The notes under the pieces were generated by a model. It was not told the origin of the DNA, ran no database searches, and was given only the letters and a program-made list of their open reading frames with translations. A DNA stretch of 24,288 nt from Pseudomonadota bacterium (GTDB lineage: Bacteria > Pseudomonadota > Alphaproteobacteria > Rhizobiales > Xanthobacteraceae). Both the position numbers and the translations under genes were made by a program. Location of the stretch: NCBI GenBank assembly GCA_023388935.1, contig JAEWFG010000205.1:1-24288 (forward strand), written 5' to 3'. Within the stretch, counting starts at the first letter, position 1. Each line of letters opens with the position of its first letter. Shown piece after piece: positions 6,607 through 13,022 of this stretch.

Positions 6607-6648
6607 GCGAGACGGACGCGGGGCTCATCGGCCCCGCGTCCGTCTCGC
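6607..6648 (-). repeat. 18-bp perfect stem-loop between fmdA and fmdB
   Basis: GCGAGACGGACGCGGGGC (6607-6624) pairs perfectly with 6631-6648 across a 6-nt loop. It fills most of the fmdA-fmdB gap and is not followed by a T run in either direction, so it is more likely an mRNA-stabilising or processing hairpin, or a partial attenuator, than a simple terminator. Its GGACGCGGGG core recurs in the urtA-urtB gap. Confidence 0.75.
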
Positions 6649-6656
6649 GCAGGAAT

Positions 6657-7886
6657 TTATTTGTCGGGCGAGATAGGCATCTGGATGTCGCCCGTGATGT
6701 GCTTGACGGGCCCCGCCGCCGACGGCATCACGTCGAAATCGAAGATCTCGGTCGGCAGCCACAGGGTCGCGCAGGCATTTGGTACGTCAACCACGCCGGA
6801 GATATGGCCCTGGCACGGCGTGGTGCCGAGGATCGAATAGGCCTGGGCGCCGGAGTAGCCGAACTTCTTCAGATACTCGATCGCGTTCAGGCAGGCCTGG
6901 CGGTAGGCGATATGCACGTCGAGGTAATGCTGCTTGCCGGCCTCGTCGACCGAGATGCCCTCGAAGATCAGGTAGTCCTTGTAGTTCGGCGTGATCGGCG
7001 ACGGCTTGAACACGGGGTTCTTGATGCCGTATTTGGCGACGCCATCCTTGATGATGTCGACCTTGATGTGCAGCCAGCCGGCCATTTCGATCGCGCCGCA
7101 GAAGGTGATCTCGCCGTCGCCCTGGCTGAAATGCAGATCGCCCATCGAGAGGCCGCCGCCGGGCACATAGACCGGGAAGTAGATCTTGGAGCCGCGCGAC
7201 AGATCCTTGATGTCGCAATTGCCGCCATGCTCGCGCGGCGGCACGGTGCGGGCGCCCTCGATACCGATCTTGGCCTTGACGTCACCCTTGGCTTGGCCGG
7301 CATGCGCGGTCGGCGCAAACGGCGGATTGGCAAGGCCCGGCACGCGAGTCGGGTTGGTCGCGATCAGTTCGGCTTCACGCGCATTCCAGGACGCCAGCAT
7401 CTTGGCATCGGGCAGACAGCCGATCAGGCCAGGATGGATCAGGCCGGCAAAGTTGATGCCGGGCACGTGACGCGACGAGGTGTAGAGGCCCTTGATGTCC
7501 CAGATCGACTTCTGTGCCAGCGGGAAGTGATCGGTCAGGAAGCCGCCGCCGTTCTGCTTGGAGAAGAAGCCGTTGAAGCCCCACAGGCTCTCCTTGAGCG
7601 GGCCGACGTCGAGCAGGTCAACCACGAGCAAGTCGCCGGGCTCGGCGCCCTTGACGCCGATCGGACCGGACAGGAAGTGCACGATCGACAGATCGATGTC
7701 GCGCACGTCGTCGGCCGAATCGTTGTTCTTGATGAAGCCACCGGTCCAGTCGACGGTCTCGATGATGAAGTCGTCGCCGGGGCTGACCCACTCGACGATC
7801 GGAACCTCCGGATGCCAGCGGTTGTGGATCTTGTCGTTTTCATAGGCCGACTTGGCGAGATCGACCTTGATCAGTGTATCTGGCAT
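6657..7886 (-). CDS. fmdA: Formamidase (FmdA_AmdA acetamidase/formamidase family)
   Basis: 409 residues, matching the length of formamidases of this family (about 407 in M. methylotrophus). They hydrolyse formamide, and less well acetamide, to formate and ammonia. Recognisable features are the N-terminal WHPEVPIVEWVSPGDDFIIETVDWTGG, the SGPIGVKGAEPGDLLVVDLLDV segment, PREHGGNCDIKDLSRGSKIYFPV in the core, and GDLHFSQGDGEITFCGAIEM. The gene is not truncated and the ATG at 7886 has GGGGAG upstream. It is the first catabolic gene after the transporter genes, 25 bp behind urtE, so import and hydrolysis are co-transcribed. It is unrelated in fold to the nitrilase-type AmiE made from the same operon. 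Confidence 0.95.
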   Translation of the reverse strand: MPDTLIKVDLAKSAYENDKIHNRWHPEVPIVEWVSPGDDFIIETVDWTGGFIKNNDSADDVRDIDLSIVHFLSGPIGVKGAEPGDLLVVDLLDVGPLKESLWGFNGFFSKQNGGGFLTDHFPLAQKSIWDIKGLYTSSRHVPGINFAGLIHPGLIGCLPDAKMLASWNAREAELIATNPTRVPGLANPPFAPTAHAGQAKGDVKAKIGIEGARTVPPREHGGNCDIKDLSRGSKIYFPVYVPGGGLSMGDLHFSQGDGEITFCGAIEMAGWLHIKVDIIKDGVAKYGIKNPVFKPSPITPNYKDYLIFEGISVDEAGKQHYLDVHIAYRQACLNAIEYLKKFGYSGAQAYSILGTTPCQGHISGVVDVPNACATLWLPTEIFDFDVMPSAAGPVKHITGDIQMPISPDK

Positions 7887-7911
7887 CGAGATGCTCCCCT
7901 TGGTTTACTGG

Positions 7912-8601
7912 TTAAACTGAGAGATATTTCGAGATCTGGGCGGTATCGACGCCGTCGCGCGGATCGTCGCGGACGATCTCGCCGTTCTCGATCACGAGCA
8001 CGCGGTCGGCGATGTCGAGCGCAAAGCTCAGCACCTGCTCTGAGACGACGATCGCCAGGCCCCGCTCGTCGCGGATGCGTTTCAGCGTGCGCGCCATCTC
8101 CTTGATGATCGACGGCTGGATGCCTTCGGTCGGCTCGTCAAGCAGCAGCACCTTCGGCTTGGTCGCGAGCGCGCGGGCGATCGCGAGCTGTTGCTGCTGT
8201 CCGCCAGAGAGATTGCCGCCGCGGCGGCCCTTCATCTCCAGCAACACCGGAAACAATTCATAGATGTCCGCAGGCACTTCCGAGCCGCCGGAGACGACCA
8301 GGCCGGTCTCGATGTTTTCCTTCACTGTCATGGTCGAGAAGATCATGCGGCCCTGCGGCACATAGGCGAGGCCTTTTGCCACCCGATCGTAGCTCGGTAG
8401 CGAACCGAGCTCGGTGCCCTCCATGGTCACCTTGCCGCTCTTGGTCGGCACGATCCCCATCAGCGACTTCATCAGCGTGGTCTTGCCCATGCCGTTGCGG
8501 CCCATGATCGCGACGATCTCGTTGGGCGCGACCGAGACGTTGAGGCCGTGCAGGACTTCGCTCTGGCCGTAGGCGACGTGGAGATCTGAGATTGCCAGCA
8601 T
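7912..8601 (-). CDS. urtE: Urea/amide ABC transporter ATP-binding protein UrtE
   Basis: 229 residues. Walker A is GRNGMGKTT (34-42), the Q-loop is YVPQGR (80-85), the signature is LSGGQQQQLAIARA (131-144) and Walker B is VLLLDEP (151-157), followed by the SEQVLSF switch region. The Met in Walker A (GMGKT) and the QQQQ run after LSGG are typical of the LivF/UrtE branch of branched-chain amino acid/urea importers. It pairs with UrtD to drive import through UrtB/UrtC. It lies 12 bp after urtD and 25 bp before fmdA. All catalytic motifs are intact. Confidence 0.93.
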   Translation of the reverse strand: MLAISDLHVAYGQSEVLHGLNVSVAPNEIVAIMGRNGMGKTTLMKSLMGIVPTKSGKVTMEGTELGSLPSYDRVAKGLAYVPQGRMIFSTMTVKENIETGLVVSGGSEVPADIYELFPVLLEMKGRRGGNLSGGQQQQLAIARALATKPKVLLLDEPTEGIQPSIIKEMARTLKRIRDERGLAIVVSEQVLSFALDIADRVLVIENGEIVRDDPRDGVDTAQISKYLSV

Positions 8602-8613
8602 GGATGTCGCTCC

Positions 8614-9369
8614 TCAGTGACCCAGGTACACTTCAATGACCTTGGGATCGTTCTTCACTTTCTCCATCGTGCCCTCGGAGAGGATCTGGCCCTGATGCAG
8701 CACGGTGACCTTGTGCGCGATGTCCTCGACGAATTTCATGTCGTGCTCGATCACCAGAACCGAGCGGTCCTTGATGATGCGGTTGAGCAATTCTGCGGTC
8801 TTGGTGCGCTCCGACACGCTCATGCCGGCGACGGGCTCGTCGAGCATCAGCAGGTCCGGGTCCTGGATCAGCAGCATGCCGATCTCGAGCCATTGCTTCT
8901 GGCCGTGGCTGAGCAGCGCCGCGCTCATGTTGAGACGATCCTTGAGGAAGATCATCTCCGCCACTTCATGAACGCGGTCGCGCACGGCCGCATCGCGGGT
9001 GAAGGTCAGCGCGCCGAACACGGTGCGGCCGCGCGGAAAGGAAATTTCCAGATTTTCGAACACCGTGAGGTCGTCATAGATCGACGGCGTCTGAAATTTG
9101 CGGCCAACGCCGGCCTTGACGATCTGGTTCTCCTTTAGCTTGGTCAGATCCTTGCCGCGGAATTCGATCGAACCTGACGTCGCCTTGGTTTTCCCGCAGA
9201 TCAGGTCAAGGACCGTGGTCTTGCCGGCCCCGTTGGGACCGATGATGACGCGGATCTCGTTCTCCTCGACATAGAAGGAGAGATCGTTGACGGCCTTGAA
9301 GCCGTCGAAGGAGACGGTGAGACCTTCGACCGAGAGCAGGAAAGGCTTTGGCTGATGACCGATAAGCAT
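8614..9369 (-). CDS. urtD: Urea/amide ABC transporter ATP-binding protein UrtD
   Basis: 251 residues from the ATG at 9369, preceded by GAGGAGG at good spacing. The frame is open further upstream but that part overlaps the end of urtC and is rejected. Walker A is GPNGAGKTT (44-52), Walker B is LLMLDEPVAGMS, the signature reads LSHGQKQWLEIG, and the H-loop is VIEHDM. LSHGQ in place of LSGGQ is the normal form in UrtD/LivG-type subunits. It forms the heterodimeric ATPase with UrtE. The gene lies 10 bp after urtC. Confidence 0.93.
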   Translation of the reverse strand: MLIGHQPKPFLLSVEGLTVSFDGFKAVNDLSFYVEENEIRVIIGPNGAGKTTVLDLICGKTKATSGSIEFRGKDLTKLKENQIVKAGVGRKFQTPSIYDDLTVFENLEISFPRGRTVFGALTFTRDAAVRDRVHEVAEMIFLKDRLNMSAALLSHGQKQWLEIGMLLIQDPDLLMLDEPVAGMSVSERTKTAELLNRIIKDRSVLVIEHDMKFVEDIAHKVTVLHQGQILSEGTMEKVKNDPKVIEVYLGH

Positions 9370-9379
9370 GGTGTCCTCC

Positions 9380-10504
9380 TCACTCTGCCGGCGCGCCGTC
9401 GGCGACCGAACTGTCGGTCCAACTCGACTTGCGCGCGTTACTAATCCGCGGCTGGATGTAGTCGCCCCAGATGCCGGCAAGGCCGTTCGGGAATGCGAGC
9501 ACCACGGCGATGAACAGGCCGCCGAGGCCGAACAGCCAGAGTTCGGGGAAGGACTCAGAGAGACTGGTCTTGGCGAAGTTGACCAGCAGCGTTCCGTAGA
9601 CGGCGCCCAGGATAGAGAGCCGGCCGCCCACCGCCGTATAGATCACCATCTCGATCGACGGCACGATGCCGACAAAGGACGGCGACATGAAACCGACATT
9701 GAGCGCGAACATCGCGCCGCCGATCGCGGCGAACACGGCGGCAATCGTGAAGGCGAAGATCTTGAAATTGGCGACGCTGTAGCCTGAGAACCTGACACGG
9801 TCCTCCTGATCGCGCATCGCGACCAGGATGCGGCCGAGCTTGGAATGACGCACAAGCTGGCCGATGCAGATGCAAGCGAACAGCAGGCCCACCTCGAAGA
9901 AGTAGAGCACGACCTTGGCGTGGTCGGGACGGATATCCCAGCCCTTCAGGGTGCGCAGATCGGTCATGCCGTTGATGCCGCCCGTGTAGCCCTGCTGTCC
10001 GACGATCAGAATGGTCAGGATCGCGGCGACCGCTTGCGTGATGATCGCAAAATAGGTGCCGCCGACGCGGCGCTTGAACATCGCGGCACCGATGATCAGG
10101 GCGAAGATGCCGGGCACCAGGATGACGGCCGCGATGGTGAAGGTCAGGCTGTGGAACGGCTTCCAGAAGAACGGCAGCGCAGTGATCTGATTCCAGTCCA
10201 TGAAATCGGGGATGCCGGGAGTCGACTGGATCTTGGTGTTCTCGACGCTCGATGCTTCCAGCTTGAGAAACATCGCCATGCAGTAGCCGCCGAGGCCGAA
10301 GAACACGCCCTGCCCGAGGCTGAGGATGCCGCCATAGCCCCAGCACATCACCAATCCCAGCGCGACGAAGGCATAGGTCAGATATTTGGCGACCAGGTTG
10401 AGGCGGAAGACGTCGAGGCAGAGCGGCAGGATCACCACCAGGAATGCGGCGAGCACCAGGATGCCGATCAGCTCCGAACGCGTGGCAAAGCGATTGTCGT
10501 TCAT
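9380..10504 (-). CDS. urtC: Urea/amide ABC transporter permease UrtC
   Basis: 374 residues with about ten hydrophobic segments. The GYGGILSLGQGVFFGLGGYCMAM segment and the cytoplasmic AMRDQEDRVRFSGYSVANFKIFAF loop, which contacts the ATPase, are diagnostic for the LivM/UrtC branch. It forms the membrane channel with UrtB. A periplasmic insertion (about residues 85-110, VENTKIQSTPGIPDFMDW) is typical of UrtC and absent from LivM. The C-terminal tail after ISNARKSSW is polar and variable. It follows urtB by 19 bp, with AGAGGG upstream of its ATG. Confidence 0.93.
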   Translation of the reverse strand: MNDNRFATRSELIGILVLAAFLVVILPLCLDVFRLNLVAKYLTYAFVALGLVMCWGYGGILSLGQGVFFGLGGYCMAMFLKLEASSVENTKIQSTPGIPDFMDWNQITALPFFWKPFHSLTFTIAAVILVPGIFALIIGAAMFKRRVGGTYFAIITQAVAAILTILIVGQQGYTGGINGMTDLRTLKGWDIRPDHAKVVLYFFEVGLLFACICIGQLVRHSKLGRILVAMRDQEDRVRFSGYSVANFKIFAFTIAAVFAAIGGAMFALNVGFMSPSFVGIVPSIEMVIYTAVGGRLSILGAVYGTLLVNFAKTSLSESFPELWLFGLGGLFIAVVLAFPNGLAGIWGDYIQPRISNARKSSWTDSSVADGAPAE

Positions 10505-10523
10505 GGGTTGCGCCCTCTGTTCG

Positions 10524-11450
10524 TTATTTGCGGACCTTGAAGGCGAAGAGCCCCTGCGGCCGCAGCATCAGAATTCCGACGACGGCGAGTAGCGTCAGCA
10601 CCTTGGCCATCGAGCCCGACATGAAGAACTCGAGGGTGGATTGCGTCTGCGAGATCGAGAAGGCCGAAGCGATGGTGCCGAGCAGGCTGGCGGCGCCGCC
10701 GAACACAACGACCAGGAAGGTGTCGACGATGTAGAGCTGACCTGACGTCGGACCAGTCGATCCGATCATGGTGAAGGCGCTTCCGGCGACGCCGGCGATG
10801 CCGCAGCCGAGCGCAAAGGTGTAACGGTCGACTCTCGCGGTGTTGATACCGACCGCCCCCGCCATGATGCGGTTCTGCACGACCGCGCGGACCTGACGGC
10901 CCCAGCGTGATTTGTACATGACATAGGCAACCGCGATGGTGATCAGCACGGTCAGGCCCATCACGAAGACGCCGTTGATCGGCACCTCGATCGAGTCAGT
11001 GACGTGCAGCGAGCCCAGCATCCACTGCGGCAACTCGACGCCGACCTCGCGCGCGCCGAAGATCGAACGATAGGCCTGCTGCAACATCAGGCTGAGGCCC
11101 CAGGTCGCAAGCAGCGTATCGAGCGGGCGTTTGTAGAGGTGCCGGATCACCACCCACTCCACCAGCATGCCGAGCGCACCGGAGGCGAAGAACGCCAATA
11201 TCATCGCGAGGAAGAAGTAGCCGCTGAACAGACCAGGCAAGTACGACTGGAAGAAATTCGACGTCATCCAGGTAACGTAGGCGCCGAGGATCATGAACTC
11301 GCCGTGGGCCATGTTGATGACGCCCATCTGGCCGAAGATGATCGCAAGCCCTAGCGCCATCAGCACGTAGACGGAAAACAGGATCAGGCCAGCAAAGCCC
11401 TGCATGACGAAGATGGAGCCGAGGTCGCCAATCGAATAGTCGCCGAACAT
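10524..11450 (-). CDS. urtB: Urea/amide ABC transporter permease UrtB
   Basis: 308 residues from the ATG at 11450, which has GGAG seven bases upstream. Earlier in-frame codons lie in the hairpin-rich spacer and give an un-protein-like Arg-rich stretch. It is a multi-spanning permease of the LivH/UrtB type, with MGVINMAHGEFMILGAYVTW, the loop VQNRIMAGAVGINTARVDRY that docks on the ATPase, and GSTGPTSGQLYIVDTFLVVV. This is the short UrtB form without the long periplasmic N-terminal extension found in some urea permeases. It is separated from urtA by 139 bp that contain two stem-loops. Confidence 0.92.
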   Translation of the reverse strand: MFGDYSIGDLGSIFVMQGFAGLILFSVYVLMALGLAIIFGQMGVINMAHGEFMILGAYVTWMTSNFFQSYLPGLFSGYFFLAMILAFFASGALGMLVEWVVIRHLYKRPLDTLLATWGLSLMLQQAYRSIFGAREVGVELPQWMLGSLHVTDSIEVPINGVFVMGLTVLITIAVAYVMYKSRWGRQVRAVVQNRIMAGAVGINTARVDRYTFALGCGIAGVAGSAFTMIGSTGPTSGQLYIVDTFLVVVFGGAASLLGTIASAFSISQTQSTLEFFMSGSMAKVLTLLAVVGILMLRPQGLFAFKVRK

Positions 11451-11492
11451 CTGGATTCTCCGTCGAGGGGACAGCGTCCCGCGTCCGAGGGT

Positions 11493-11522
11493 CCCGCGTC
11501 GCGAGTGATGTCGCGACGCGGG
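11493..11522 (-). repeat. 12-bp perfect stem-loop in the urtA-urtB spacer
   Basis: CCCGCGTCGCGA (11493-11504) pairs with 11511-11522 across a 6-nt loop. A second copy of GTCCCGCGTC lies at 11476-11485, repeated at 11491-11500, so two alternative arms could pair with the same GACGCGGG partner. This position is typical for hairpins that protect the highly expressed binding-protein mRNA and reduce downstream permease expression. Confidence 0.7.
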
Positions 11523-11530
11523 GTCGTGAA

Positions 11531-11551
11531 GCGTGGATTGACGGTCCACGC
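11531..11551 (-). repeat. Second stem-loop in the urtA-urtB spacer
   Basis: GCGTGGA (11531-11537) pairs perfectly with TCCACGC (11545-11551) across a 7-nt loop. On the transcript it lies between the urtA stop and the larger 12-bp hairpin. Confidence 0.6.
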
Positions 11552-11589
11552 CAGGGAGCTCTTGCTCGGGGGAAGGTTCGAGAAAGTGC

Positions 11590-12849
11590 TTACTGGTAGC
11601 CCTTCGGGAACGGATCGGGCTCGACGAGATCGGCCGTTTCGTAGATCAGTTCGAACTGACCATCGAGCTTGGCGCGGCCGACACGGGTCTTCGACCAGAG
11701 GTGATGGTTCTCGTGGATGCGCACATAGCCCTCAGGTGCGCCCTTGAACTCCACGCCGGGCGAGGCCGCCGCGATCTTATCGACGTCGAAGGAGCCCGCC
11801 TTCTCGACCGTCAATTTCCACAGCCACGGGCCGAGATAAGCAGCCTGGGTGACGTCACCGATCACGGTCTTCTCGCCCCACATCTTCTTGAAGGCGGGCA
11901 CGAAGGTCTTGTTGTTGGGATTGTCGAGCGACTGGAAGTACTTCATGCAGGCATAAGCGCCCGCGATGTTCTCGCCGCCGATACCGTCGATCTCGTCTTC
12001 GGTCACCGAAATCGTCAGCAGCGCCTGCTTGGACAGATCGATGCCGGCCGCCTTGAGCTGCTTGTAGAAGGCGACGTTGGAGCCGCCAACGACGTCGGTG
12101 AAGATCACGTCAGGCTTGGTCAGCTTGATCTTATTGATCACCGAATTGAACTGGGTGTTGCCGAGCGGATAGTACTCTTCGCCGACGACCTTGCCCTTCA
12201 GCACGTTCTCGACGTGCTTGCGCGCGATCTTGTTCGAGGTGCGCGGCCAGATGTAGTCCGAGCCGACGAAGAAGAACGACTTGGCGCCCTTCTCCTTGGC
12301 GATCCAGTTCAGGCCGGCGAGGATCTGCTGGGTCGCTTCCTGGCCGGTGTAGATGACATTCTTGGACTGCTCGAGACCTTCATAGAAAGTCGGGTAGTAG
12401 AGCATGCCATTGTACTGCTCGACGACCGGCAGCACTGCCTTGCGCGAGGCCGAGGTCCAGCAGCCCATGATGGCCGCGACCTTGTCGTTGACCAGCAGCT
12501 TCTTGGCCTTCTCCGCGAAGGTTGGCCAGTCGCTGGCGCCGTCTTCCTGGATGACCTTGATCTTGCGGCCGAGCACGCCACCCATGGCGTTGATCTGTTC
12601 GATCGCGAGCTTCTCGGCTTCGATCGAGCCGGTCTCCGAGATCGCCATCGTGCCGGTCGCCGAGTGCAGGATACCGACGGTGACCTCAGTATCGGTTACC
12701 GCGAGGCCGGTGGTGTTGATCGCAGAAGTTGCCGGCGTCTGCGCAAAAGATGCGCGCGGCAGCATGGTCATGGCGGGGATGGCCGCCATTCCCATCAGCA
12801 GCTTGCGGCGGAATGCCGACTGCAGGCCCTTGTTTGTTTCGTCTGACAT
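11590..12849 (-). CDS. urtA: Urea/amide ABC transporter substrate-binding protein UrtA
   Basis: 419 residues, the usual length for the UrtA/FmdD/AmiC-like periplasmic binding proteins. The signal peptide has a twin-arginine flavour (FRRKLLMG at 13-20, hydrophobic core to about 35, likely cleavage after SFA36). Family hallmarks include VGILHSATGTMAISETGSIE near the mature N-terminus, WTSASRKAVLPVVEQYNGML, YPTFYEGLEQSKNVIYTGQE and the C-terminal VRIHENHHLWSKTRVG. The start at 12849 has GGGGTG upstream; a GTG two codons earlier is possible. It is first in the operon and heads the divergent region shared with the sensor kinase. Ligand (urea versus formamide or acetamide) cannot be decided from sequence; operon context favours short amides. 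Confidence 0.92.
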   Translation of the reverse strand: MSDETNKGLQSAFRRKLLMGMAAIPAMTMLPRASFAQTPATSAINTTGLAVTDTEVTVGILHSATGTMAISETGSIEAEKLAIEQINAMGGVLGRKIKVIQEDGASDWPTFAEKAKKLLVNDKVAAIMGCWTSASRKAVLPVVEQYNGMLYYPTFYEGLEQSKNVIYTGQEATQQILAGLNWIAKEKGAKSFFFVGSDYIWPRTSNKIARKHVENVLKGKVVGEEYYPLGNTQFNSVINKIKLTKPDVIFTDVVGGSNVAFYKQLKAAGIDLSKQALLTISVTEDEIDGIGGENIAGAYACMKYFQSLDNPNNKTFVPAFKKMWGEKTVIGDVTQAAYLGPWLWKLTVEKAGSFDVDKIAAASPGVEFKGAPEGYVRIHENHHLWSKTRVGRAKLDGQFELIYETADLVEPDPFPKGYQ

Positions 12850-13022
12850 GAGCACCCCATTGATTTGAGAACGCGCTTATTGGTAAGGCGAGGATTGCTC
12901 AGAATTGTGCGCTGCACAGATACGTGGGATTGCGTATACTGCACCGCAAAATAGCGACGTAGGTTTTTGGTACGGGGTTTGCTGACGATCCCACCGGGTT
13001 GTTCGCGGTAAGGAGTTTGGAC
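12850..13022. promoter_or_regulatory. Divergent control region between urtA operon and sensor kinase
   Basis: 173 bp holding both promoters. Noted inside it are an 18-bp dyad (12920-12937), a 13-bp palindrome TGTGCGCTGCACA (12906-12918), and a distant inverted pair GTGGGAT (12924-12930) / ATCCCAC (12988-12994). On the plus strand TATACT (12935-12940) with TGCACA 16 bases upstream (12913-12918) is a plausible sigma-70 promoter for the kinase gene. The dyad and palindrome would overlap it, as expected for autoregulation. Confidence 0.45.
12920..12937. promoter_or_regulatory. Dyad ATACG-N8-CGTAT, candidate binding site of the LuxR-type regulator
   Basis: ATACGTGGGATTGCGTAT has two perfect 5-bp arms around 8 bases, centred between the divergent genes. 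TAC/GTA-type half sites are common for NarL/FixJ/LuxR-family response regulators, and such a regulator is encoded by the second gene of the adjacent operon. The link is inference. Confidence 0.4.

Noticed and set aside
6699..8105. 468-aa plus-strand open frame opposite fmdA/urtE
   Set aside because: The composition (runs of D, V, H, R, with AVDLDVQ-like repeats) is that of the reverse complement of a coding frame; fmdA and urtE on the minus strand have full family motifs.
9369..9480. N-terminal extension of UrtD by 37 residues
   Set aside because: It overlaps urtC in another frame and has no ribosome binding site, while the internal ATG has GAGGAGG at ideal spacing.
11701..12846. 381-aa plus-strand open frame opposite urtA
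   Set aside because: Antisense shadow of a clearly conserved binding protein.
12931..12946. Possible sigma-54 promoter for urtA (minus strand GG-N10-GC)
   Set aside because: The GG/GC spacing fits, but most other positions of TGGCAC-N5-TTGC do not, and no sigma-54 activator domain is present in the adjacent regulator.
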